From NCBI GenBank assembly GCA_049282265.1, contig JBAPTR010000105.1:1-35133 (forward strand): a DNA stretch of 35,133 bases. The letters are read 5' to 3'. Position numbers and translations under genes: made by a program. Of the stretch, positions 25,639-31,913 are shown in pieces (positions within the stretch are counted from its first letter, which is position 1; every line of letters starts with the position of its first letter). The stretch comes from CAYUCJ01 sp049282265 (GTDB taxonomy: Bacteria; Desulfobacterota; DSM-4660; Desulfatiglandales; Desulfatiglandaceae). The notes beneath the pieces are model-generated. The model saw only the letters and a list, made by a program, of their open reading frames with translations, searched no databases and was not told the origin of the DNA.

Positions 25639-26004
25639 ATGCCCTTCTTCGTCTATATCCTCCAATCCGAAGTGGATGGCAGTTACTATGTCGGCTCCAC
25701 TCAAGACTTAACCGAAAGACTGGAGCGCCACAACCAGGGCCGATCAAAATACACCAAATCAAAACGCCCATGGAAACTTGTCTATAGAGAAGAACTTCCA
25801 GATCGATCAAACGCAGTGAGGCGAGAACGGCAGATCAAGAACCATAAGAACAAAACATACATAGAATCCCTGGTTAAAACGTCCCGCTTGCAGAGCGGGA
25901 AGGTCGCGAGTTCCCCGCCCCTGGCGGGATCTAAGGACGAGCTGCGTCGTCACAGCCACAATAAAATCAATGTGTTAAGCTATAAAGCTCAACCCCTTTT
26001 TTAA
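25639..26004 (+). CDS. GIY-YIG nuclease family protein (UvrC-intron-endonuclease domain)
   Basis: Small single-domain GIY-YIG protein, 121 residues. The fold's motifs are visible: VYILQSEVDGSYYVGST (the two tyrosine strands), DLTERLERHNQGRSKYTKSK (conserved Arg and His) and AVRRERQIKNHKNK (catalytic Glu helix). The domain ends near residue 78. The remaining ~43 residues are encoded by DNA that resembles tRNA sequence (25871-25915) and by filler, so the tail is probably not a domain. Such stand-alone proteins often sit beside tRNA genes in environmental bacteria; their role is unknown, with a homing or selfish function possible. It follows the tRNA-Val/Asp unit. The stop lies inside a T-rich stretch after a weak hairpin (25974-25993). 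Confidence 0.85.
   Translation: MPFFVYILQSEVDGSYYVGSTQDLTERLERHNQGRSKYTKSKRPWKLVYREELPDRSNAVRRERQIKNHKNKTYIESLVKTSRLQSGKVASSPPLAGSKDELRRHSHNKINVLSYKAQPLF
25871..25915 (+). other. tRNA-like sequence inside the GIY-YIG reading frame
   Basis: GGTTAAAACG, the hairpin CCCGC (25883-25887), the loop TTGCAGA and GCGGG (25895-25899), then AAGGTCGCGAGTTC. The order and flanks match tRNA-Asp (GGTTAGAACG … GGTCGCGAGTTC) and the remnant at 25313-25367. The loop would read GCA. No acceptor stem is present. Confidence 0.55.
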
Positions 26005-26168
26005 TGCCAAAATTTTGTTTTCCAACCCTATTTCCAACCTTCAGGTTAATTCATGACTCGAATAATTTGATAAAGCCAAAGATTGTGAGGGAGTGCTTAT
26101 TGCTGGCCTTGTCCATTTTGGCGGATTACCGGGTAGGTCAGGGGTATTACCACCCCTTTCCCCCCTAA

Positions 26169-26202
26169 GAACCGTACGTGATAGTTTCCCATCATACGGC
26201 TC
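26169..26202 (-). ncRNA. Group II intron domain V
   Basis: On the minus strand it reads GAGCCGTATGATGGG, GAAA tetraloop region, then CTATCACGTACGGTTC: 34 nt, a fully paired hairpin carrying the AGC catalytic triad near its 5' end. It matches the domain V consensus in length and form. Confidence 0.85.
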
Positions 26203-26251
26203 AAGCCTCTCGAAAGGCAACCCTTAGGGATCTGCCCGGCTGCCAAACCTC

Positions 26252-26440
26252 CTAAGCGGCATTCATGGCCCGTAATTCCCGGGCCGACATAGCCGCCAGC
26301 AATTTGCTCTCCTTATCGTGCCGTCTGCGCCAAAAGTACTTGGCATACTCTTGCAAATAAGGATTTGCATCGGCCTTTATCTTAATGTATCTTCGGATAC
26401 CAATGGCGTGCAATTTGACAGCCTCATAGACCTTTGTTTT
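26252..26440 (-). pseudogene. C-terminal fragment of group II intron reverse transcriptase/maturase
   Basis: The minus-strand frame contains KTKVYEAVKLHAIGIRRY, then IKIKADANPYLQEYAKYFWR and ends LSARE-like (MSARELRAMNAA). The 'KI(K).. ANPY…YF..R' pattern is the usual C-terminal end of intron-encoded proteins, and domain V lies directly downstream as expected. The polymerase domain is absent. The frame can be extended to 26569, but the upper part is antisense to another broken frame and is not maturase-like. Confidence 0.65.
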
Positions 26441-26461
26441 ACCTGAGGCAGTCTTGGCACG

Positions 26462-26757
26462 TACGCGGTCAGGACATCGAGCCTTTTCTGAAAGTGCTGA
26501 AAAGAAGAGCCCTCCTTTATATTGGTATAGGGCTAATCGCGGTGCTGACCGGTGCCGGGGGCCGTGCAAGCAAACGCAGTTTGATTGTGCGGTTCACGGT
26601 ATCCGGTCAAGTACCTTTTGCCTTTAATGAAGAGGAGACATGCATATACGTTATCAACCAGGATGGATGCCTCGTGTGTCGCAATTGCGAAGAGGAATGT
26701 TCGAAGAAATGCATCCACATAGATTTTTCGTATCGCTCAACCGTGAGCTATTTTTAA
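26462..26757 (+). pseudogene. 5'-truncated ferredoxin-like protein fragment
   Basis: An open plus-strand frame whose distal part reads EPFLKVLKRRALLYIGIGLI, AVLTGAGG and, near the end, CLVCRNCEEECSKKCIHIDF. The CxxCxxCxxxC spacing fits a [4Fe-4S] ferredoxin-type site, and the LLYIGIGLIAVLTGAG segment could span a membrane or be a buried strand. The only in-frame start (TTG 26434) lies in the intron remnant, so the natural 5' end is missing, probably removed by the intron event. It could be the tail of an electron-transfer subunit; nothing more can be said. Confidence 0.4.
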
Positions 26758-26800
26758 CGTGCCACTCGTTTAGAAAAGCAATGGAACAGGAGACAATGTC

Positions 26801-27601
26801 ATGGCAAGAATCAGCATAAAGAGAGGGTTTGCAGATACTCCTAAAGGTCAGATCCATTATGCGACCGCCGGGAAGGGGGACCCGGTGCTTTTCTTGCACC
26901 AGACCCCCCGATCCTGGGACGAGTATCGAGATGTCCTTCCTCTGGTCGGTGAGAGGTATCGCGGGATTGCGATGGATACCATCGGCTTTGGAGATTCGTA
27001 CAAGCCGAAGGAGCAGGGGTCAATAGAGTCATATGCTATGGGTGTAATAGATTTCCTCGATGCCATTTCCATTGAACGCGTCTCCCTAATAGGCCACCAT
27101 ACTGGCGGGGTGGTAGCATTGGAGGTTGCCGCAACCCATCCGGAACGTATCCATAAACTGGTGCTCTCCTCCACCCCCTATGTGGATGCAGCGGATCGCG
27201 AGGCGAGAAAGAGACGTCCTTTTATAGATGAGGTTGAATTTAAGGAAGATGGATCACACCTCACAGAGATCTGGCGGAGGCGCATGTCATTTTATCCCAA
27301 GAACCGGCCCGACCTGATCACCCGGCTCGTCATCGACACTCTGAAAGTCGGCGACCGCATGGAAGAGGGGCACCGCGCGGTCAGCGCGTACAAAATGGAG
27401 GAGAAAACCGCACTGGTGAAAGCGCCCACGTTGGTTCTGGCAGGGGCCAGGGATCCGTTTTCATTCCCTAGGATGAAACCCCTCTCTGAAGCAATAAAGG
27501 GCAGCGAGACCGCGGTTGTTGATGAGGGCATGGTGCCGATGGTCGATCAACTTCCCGAGGAGTTTGCAAGGGTGGTACTCACATTTCTCGACAAAAACTA
27601 A
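26801..27601 (+). CDS. Alpha/beta-hydrolase fold protein with atypical triad
   Basis: A 266-residue single-domain alpha/beta-hydrolase. It shows the oxyanion region VLFLHQTPRSWDEY, the strand/loop DTIGFGDSYKP, the nucleophile elbow LIGHHTGGVVALEVA, the acid loop LVLAGARDPF (Asp218) and the final helix LPEEFARVVLTFLDKN. The elbow, normally G-x-Ser-x-G, has His100 at the nucleophile position. The loop that should carry the catalytic His reads DEGMVPMVDQ (Met244). Ordinary Ser-His-Asp hydrolysis is therefore unlikely. AGGAG lies about 9 nt before the ATG. It is monocistronic, flanked by the broken ferredoxin-like frame and a long gap. Confidence 0.88.
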   Translation: MARISIKRGFADTPKGQIHYATAGKGDPVLFLHQTPRSWDEYRDVLPLVGERYRGIAMDTIGFGDSYKPKEQGSIESYAMGVIDFLDAISIERVSLIGHHTGGVVALEVAATHPERIHKLVLSSTPYVDAADREARKRRPFIDEVEFKEDGSHLTEIWRRRMSFYPKNRPDLITRLVIDTLKVGDRMEEGHRAVSAYKMEEKTALVKAPTLVLAGARDPFSFPRMKPLSEAIKGSETAVVDEGMVPMVDQLPEEFARVVLTFLDKN

Positions 27602-28129
27602 CCTCGAGCGGAGAACCTATTGCGGGAATTGATGAAGATTTGCAGCTGCCCTGCCCCCAGTCCAGCGCGGGGAGGATGTGGCCGATTGGTGTTAAAAAGC
27701 GCGGAGGTGGATGAAGGAGGAGCGCTCTAGGTGGGTCCCTGGAGCGTCGATCGAAAGGCGTGGATCAACGGAAGGTGGGGGACCTCTTGAGTATCCGTTT
27801 GCCGGGCAGAAGGATTTTTCTTTTTGCCGACTCAGAACCACTCCGCTTTAAGTATGTACAACCTTTTGAACGCAACCAAGAATTTCATGCCTCAAAATCT
27901 ATGAAATCAGCCGCATTCCTTTAGAGGTTAACTGAAAACGCTTGATTTTCTGGGAATGCGGCTCGGAACGAGCCGTTTGGCATACACGTTTGTTTCTTTG
28001 AAACTCATTTGTTCCGTTAATTTTGTCTCGCAAAGCACCTTAGCACTTGAATGCAACAACCTTCCTTGATTCTAATGTCAGATCTTTTCCCATCAGGAAA
28101 TCCCTTCCTGCTCGAGTGCCCTTTTCCCC
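27602..28129. other. Non-coding gap between convergent genes with alternative hairpins
   Basis: No gene is supported. AGCCGCATTCC (27909-27919) and GGAATGCGGCT (27953-27963) form a perfect 11-bp inverted repeat. The second arm overlaps another perfect hairpin, CGGCTCG-GAA-CGAGCCG (27959-27975). Only one of the two can form at a time. They may serve as a bidirectional terminator, although no strong T tract follows. Confidence 0.5.
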
Positions 28130-28777
28130 TCACAACTCGTCCTCCTTGTGCAAAAGATACTCTTTTAAATTTTTCTTGGCATCTTCAAGATGTTCCCTCA
28201 TTACAAATTCAGATAATGTGGGGTTATTCGATTTTAAAGAATCTACAATCTTCCTATGCGCCATAAGGGTTGCGGTTGATTGGCCTGGAATGGAAGGAAA
28301 AACGCGTGTAATAACGTTAGTCAGCAGACGATAATTTGCACGTATAGTTATTAAATGAGGATTTTTAGTAGCTTCGGTAATCAACCAGTGGAAATGGGCG
28401 TTCAACTCGAAAATAAGTTCTTTATTATTTTCATCTATGGCTCTTTCAAGCAAAAAATTATGCTCTCTGAGTTTTTCTATCTGATTATCACTGATTTGAG
28501 AACATGCAAAACGGCTGGCAGCCCCTTCGAGAATTATCAGTACATCATAGATTTTGAGAATATCTTCAAGGGAGAGCTTAATTATTTTTGCGCCCACACC
28601 CGGTATGATTTGAATAAAACCTTCTTCTTCCAAATGGTTTAGTGCCTCGCGAACCGGTGTGCGACTGACGTTAAACATTTTACAAAGATCGTTCTCCTTA
28701 AGACGCTCACCGGGTCTAAAATCCCTATTAACAATCGCATCCCGTAAATCCCTAATGATTTTATTTTTCAGATTCAT
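28130..28777 (-). CDS. GntR-family transcriptional regulator, FCD (FadR-like) subfamily
   Basis: Ligand-responsive DNA-binding repressor or activator, 215 residues. The N-terminal winged helix (about 1-68) contains RDFRPGERLKENDLCKMFNV and SRTPVREALNHLEEEGFI, the standard GntR recognition region. The C-terminal FCD domain has the metal-site histidines in FELNAHFHWLI, MAHRKIVDSL and REHLEDAKK. FCD regulators commonly control carbon-compound catabolism and bind small organic acids. It lies at the downstream end of, and on the same strand as, the hyu-pyr-cox operon, so it probably regulates that operon. The coding sequence looks more AT-rich than the neighbours. No clear ribosome site is seen. 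Confidence 0.93.
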   Translation of the reverse strand: MNLKNKIIRDLRDAIVNRDFRPGERLKENDLCKMFNVSRTPVREALNHLEEEGFIQIIPGVGAKIIKLSLEDILKIYDVLIILEGAASRFACSQISDNQIEKLREHNFLLERAIDENNKELIFELNAHFHWLITEATKNPHLITIRANYRLLTNVITRVFPSIPGQSTATLMAHRKIVDSLKSNNPTLSEFVMREHLEDAKKNLKEYLLHKEDEL

Positions 28778-28782
28778 AAATA

Positions 28783-28812
28783 TTGATGGTCTCGTAAAAA
28801 GTCGGGCATCCC
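28783..28812. repeat. Repeat family B terminal fragment
   Basis: ATTGATGGTCTCGTAAAAAG followed by TCGGGCATCC resembles the end module of family B. It lies between the GntR gene and the truncated CoxS-like gene. Confidence 0.45.
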
Positions 28813-28849
28813 TTATGCAGCTATTGTGAGCGAATGCCCGTAGCTACGG

Positions 28850-29245
28850 CTAAAGCAGAGATTCCCGAATGTCGTTCTCATCTGCAAAGGGATCCTTGTC
28901 GAGAAGGCCCTTTGTGGCGACTATCATTCCCGGAGTGCAAAATCCGCACTGGATTGCTCCCTCTTTAATGAAAGCCCTTTGAATGGCATGGAGTTCCCCT
29001 CCTTTGGATAATCCTTCAATCGTCAGGACTTCCTGGCCATCTGTTTCATGGGCCAGGACGAGACAGGCATTTACCGGAGCCCCGTTCAGCAGCACAGTAC
29101 AGGCACCGCATTCTCCCATCTCACAGGCGCTTTTTGTCCCGGTAAGGCCGATATCATAGCGGAGGATCTCAAGAAGAGTCCGATGCCCTTCAGCCAACAG
29201 AGTATATTCAACCCCATTAACCGTTACGTTCAATTCAGTCTTCAT
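28850..29245 (-). CDS. Truncated [2Fe-2S] small subunit of a molybdenum hydroxylase (CoxS/XdhC-like)
   Basis: Electron-transfer subunit of xanthine dehydrogenase/CO dehydrogenase-type enzymes. The plant-ferredoxin-like cluster is complete: Cys41, Cys46, Cys49 and Cys61 (CEMGECGACTVLLNGAPVNAC). The second cluster begins with CGFCTPG (Cys100, Cys103). The protein stops at residue 131 after ADENDIRESLL, just where homologues continue with the 'GNLCRCTGY' segment carrying the last two cysteines. About 20-30 residues are missing compared with the usual 150-160. The second cluster cannot form as normal, so the gene is probably inactivated or partial. The start overlaps the stop of the FAD subunit gene by 4 nt. 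Confidence 0.85.
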   Translation of the reverse strand: MKTELNVTVNGVEYTLLAEGHRTLLEILRYDIGLTGTKSACEMGECGACTVLLNGAPVNACLVLAHETDGQEVLTIEGLSKGGELHAIQRAFIKEGAIQCGFCTPGMIVATKGLLDKDPFADENDIRESLL

Positions 29246-30117
29246 TCTGACACCCCCTGGTTATACGATTTCCTGGCGGCCAAAAGGGCTCTTTGGGTTA
29301 AAACCCTGATCAGTTCATAGCGGTAGCTTGCCGTGGTTCGGACATCCGTAATGGGGCTGGCCTGCCCGGAGACATAATGAACGATCTTGTCTATGGTGAT
29401 GTCGTCTAAACCGGAACCGGAAATAATTTCTTCCAAGTTATTCAGCAGGAGAGGGGTTGGGGCGACAGCTCCAAGGGCAATCCTGATTTTACTGCAATTT
29501 CGTCTTCCCGGTTTAAAACCCAGAAAGAGACCCACGCCGACCAATGCAATGTCCATCTTGGATCGATATGCCTTCAAATAGGTTGAAAAACAGGGTTGTG
29601 AAATGGGGAGATAAATCTCTTTCAGAATTTCTCCGGTTTCGAGATGTGTTTGCCCCGGACCTTTAAAAAAATCCTGAAGCGGCATTGTCCGGTCTTTGTT
29701 TTCGCTCGTAATTACCAAAGAGGCGCCATGGACTAGCAATGCCGGAACCATGTCCGCGGAAGGCGCACCATTACAGAGATTGCCACCTATGGTTGCCCTA
29801 TTTCTTACCTGGGCCGAACCAATTTGTTGTGCAGCTTCCGCAATCGCAGGGAATGAACGCATAATTCCACGGTGCCCGACGATGGTGGAGAAGGTGGTCA
29901 TTGCCCCTATGAAAAGACCATTACTGTCAGTACGAACTTCTGAGAGATTAGGAATATCTCTCAGGCTAATGACCCTTTCCGGCAAGATGTCATCCTTTTT
30001 TATCCGCACCAGAAGATCGGTGCCGCCAGCCAGAATATAATTACTGCTATTCCGCGTGCCGAGAAGACGGCATGCTTCATTCAGGGAAACGGGACGGATA
30101 TATTCAAAGGATTTCAA
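29242..30117 (-). CDS. FAD-binding subunit of a molybdenum hydroxylase (CoxM/XdhB-like)
   Basis: The 291-residue medium subunit carries FAD and passes electrons to an external acceptor. Motifs: FEYIRPVSLNEACRLL at the N-terminus, the FAD pyrophosphate loop AGGTDLLVRI (about 31-40), and the second loop TIGGNLCNGAPSADMVPAL (about 108-126). A CO-dehydrogenase-flavoprotein-type C-terminal domain follows (about 180-285). It overlaps the pyrD-like gene upstream and the CoxS-like gene downstream by 4 nt each, so it is tightly coupled within the operon. The large molybdopterin subunit is not present in the window. Confidence 0.93.
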   Translation of the reverse strand: MKSFEYIRPVSLNEACRLLGTRNSSNYILAGGTDLLVRIKKDDILPERVISLRDIPNLSEVRTDSNGLFIGAMTTFSTIVGHRGIMRSFPAIAEAAQQIGSAQVRNRATIGGNLCNGAPSADMVPALLVHGASLVITSENKDRTMPLQDFFKGPGQTHLETGEILKEIYLPISQPCFSTYLKAYRSKMDIALVGVGLFLGFKPGRRNCSKIRIALGAVAPTPLLLNNLEEIISGSGLDDITIDKIVHYVSGQASPITDVRTTASYRYELIRVLTQRALLAARKSYNQGVSE

Positions 30118-31037
30118 CGTTCAAAACTCCCGATCAATTCGCCAACGCTTTGTATTGCATGACTTTTCAAATAATTCTTAATTCCTTCAATAACATCAAT
30201 CATTATCCCAGGATTCACAAAATTCCAGGTCCCTATCTCGATGGCCGTGGCTCCCGCGATAATAAATTCAAGAGCGTCTTCGGCTGACGAAATGCCGCCG
30301 ATTCCAATTATGGGTATATCAACAACCTGGGCCACCTGCCAGACCATATGAAGGGCAATGGGTTTAATGGCCGGACCCACCAGGCCGCCCGTAATGTTCC
30401 TGCCCAGCTTGGAACGCCTGGTCTCTATATCTATGGCCATTCCCAGAGGTGCGTTGATAAGGGAAACGCCCTGGGCTCCGCATTGCTGGCAGATTTCCGC
30501 CATAGGCCGCAGGTCTTTGGCCATGGGGGTCAGCTTGATAATAATGGTTTTATCCGTGGCATCCCGGACTCGTGTCACCAGGTCCCTCACAATTTCGGGA
30601 TCAGTGCCGAAGCTCATGCCGCCTTTTGCAACGTTGGGGCAAGATATGTTGATTTCCAACGCATCAACTCTTTTTTCACGACTTAAAATATCGACGACCT
30701 CGATATATTCTTCAATGCTATGCCCTCCGACATTCACAATGAGGCATGAATCGATATTGTCAAAGTATGGCAGCTTGTCTTTGATAAACCGTTCAACGCC
30801 CACATTCTGAAGCCCTATACTTCCCAGCATCCCCGAAGCAGTTTCCGTTGACCGGCGAGGGAAACTCCCTGTTCGAGGTTTCAAGGTCGTACCTTTTACA
30901 ATTACAGCGCCTAATTGATTGAGGTCGATAAAACTTTCGTATTCCTGTCCGTAGCCGAATGTTCCCGAGGCAGGCATCACGGGGTTTTTCAGCTTTATTT
31001 GTCCGATCCGAACCGATAGATCATTTGCTCCACTCAT
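30114..31037 (-). CDS. pyrD: Dihydroorotate dehydrogenase-like flavoprotein (class 1B catalytic subunit)
   Basis: FMN-containing TIM-barrel enzyme of 307 residues. It shows NPVMPASGTFGYGQEY, the Ser/Cys base loop EINISCPNVAKGG (active-site Cys as in class 1), IIIKLTPMAKDL and IIGIGGISSAEDALEFIIAG (phosphate-binding glycines). I start it at 31037, where GAGG lies 9 nt upstream; it overlaps the pyrK-like gene by 17 nt, and the frame to 31100 is inside that gene. The context is a HyuAB/Cox operon, not pyrimidine biosynthesis. It may therefore act on another dihydro-heterocycle, for example in pyrimidine or hydantoin breakdown. Family is certain, substrate open. Confidence 0.93.
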   Translation of the reverse strand: MSGANDLSVRIGQIKLKNPVMPASGTFGYGQEYESFIDLNQLGAVIVKGTTLKPRTGSFPRRSTETASGMLGSIGLQNVGVERFIKDKLPYFDNIDSCLIVNVGGHSIEEYIEVVDILSREKRVDALEINISCPNVAKGGMSFGTDPEIVRDLVTRVRDATDKTIIIKLTPMAKDLRPMAEICQQCGAQGVSLINAPLGMAIDIETRRSKLGRNITGGLVGPAIKPIALHMVWQVAQVVDIPIIGIGGISSAEDALEFIIAGATAIEIGTWNFVNPGIMIDVIEGIKNYLKSHAIQSVGELIGSFER

Positions 31038-31881
31038 CCCAGTTAACCTCCCTAATATCGTAGACAGGACCGTCTTTACATACGAGAGAATAGACCTCAT
31101 TCCCGTCTTCCGACCATTGCAATGCCTGTTTTGGCCACCGGCTGTTTTTTTGGATAGATTCCGGTTTCAAGGGGATCGCGCAGCTTAAACATGCACCAAA
31201 ACCACACCCCATATGCTCCTCAAGGGAAACCTGACATGCAAAGTCGAATGTTTCCGACATAACCCCCAGTCCCCTAAGCATGGCAGTCGGACCGCAGGCA
31301 TAAACAGGGGCATGTACTGAAACCCTGTTTTTTTTAATCATGCGGGCAAGGAGTTCATTTGCAGTCCCGTGAAAACCGTGGCTTCCATCATCAGTTGCAA
31401 TAAAAAGACTCCCGACCTCACCGCACTGGGTTTCGTAAAATAATTCCGTTCTATTCCGAACTCCCCAGATAATGGTGATGTTCACATCTTTGTTATACGT
31501 TCGCAGGTCATCACACAGTGCATAAAGCGGTGCGATACCGATACCTCCCGCAACAATCACACTTTCGGAAACAGCAGGATCGAGGATAAACCCGTTGCCG
31601 AATGGTCCGATGATATCAAGACCCTCCCCTCTTTTCCTTCCCGAGAGCCATTGGGTTCCTTTTCCAACAGCCTGGTAGAGGATCTCCAGCTCAAAAGAAT
31701 CCTTTCCCTCGGATATTCGATGGACACTCAACGGCCTTCGCAGGAGGGGGCTTGTGCCGTCACTGCATCGGATTGTATAAAACTGGCCTGGAGAAGGGAT
31801 AGGATCGTTTGGCGGGATTTTGAGCGTGAGTTTATAATAGGGGCCACCCAGACACTGGGTATCTAAAATTGAGTATTCCAT
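31021..31881 (-). CDS. pyrK: Dihydroorotate dehydrogenase electron-transfer subunit-like (PyrK)
   Basis: FAD/[2Fe-2S] reductase subunit that links class 1B PyrD to NAD(H). The 286-residue protein has the FAD motif LLRRPLSVHRI, the NAD-domain glycine loop VIVAGGIGIAPLYAL and ACGPTAMLRGL. The C-terminal cluster ligands are in CQVSLEEHMGCGFGACLSCA and, further on, VCKDGPVYD. The ATG at 31881 has AAGGT six nt upstream and is preferred over TTG 31887. It overlaps the pyrD-like gene by 17 nt and follows hyuB by 32 nt. The pair must form one enzyme. Use of a second class 1B set for a catabolic role is an inference from the neighbours. Confidence 0.93.
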   Translation of the reverse strand: MEYSILDTQCLGGPYYKLTLKIPPNDPIPSPGQFYTIRCSDGTSPLLRRPLSVHRISEGKDSFELEILYQAVGKGTQWLSGRKRGEGLDIIGPFGNGFILDPAVSESVIVAGGIGIAPLYALCDDLRTYNKDVNITIIWGVRNRTELFYETQCGEVGSLFIATDDGSHGFHGTANELLARMIKKNRVSVHAPVYACGPTAMLRGLGVMSETFDFACQVSLEEHMGCGFGACLSCAIPLKPESIQKNSRWPKQALQWSEDGNEVYSLVCKDGPVYDIREVNWDEWSK

Positions 31882-31913
31882 AATCAACCTTTTTTTTATT
31901 AAGTTTTATAAAC

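Larger units (their letters stand above)
26139..26440 (-). mobile_element. 5'-truncated group II intron remnant
   Basis: Reading leftward, a maturase C-terminal fragment is followed after about 50 nt by an intact domain V (26202-26169) and a probable domain VI hairpin ending near CTACCC (about 26140). This is the standard order of the 3' part of a bacterial group II intron. Domains I to III and nearly all of the reverse transcriptase are missing, so it cannot be active. The right boundary, about 26440-26475, is estimated from where the maturase-like frame loses its character. Confidence 0.8.

Noticed and set aside
25402..25810. Minus-strand frames across tRNA-Asp, including an 'ETRTRDLRRDRPAF' tail
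   Set aside because: This peptide is the known antisense translation of a tRNA gene, often misannotated as a protein.
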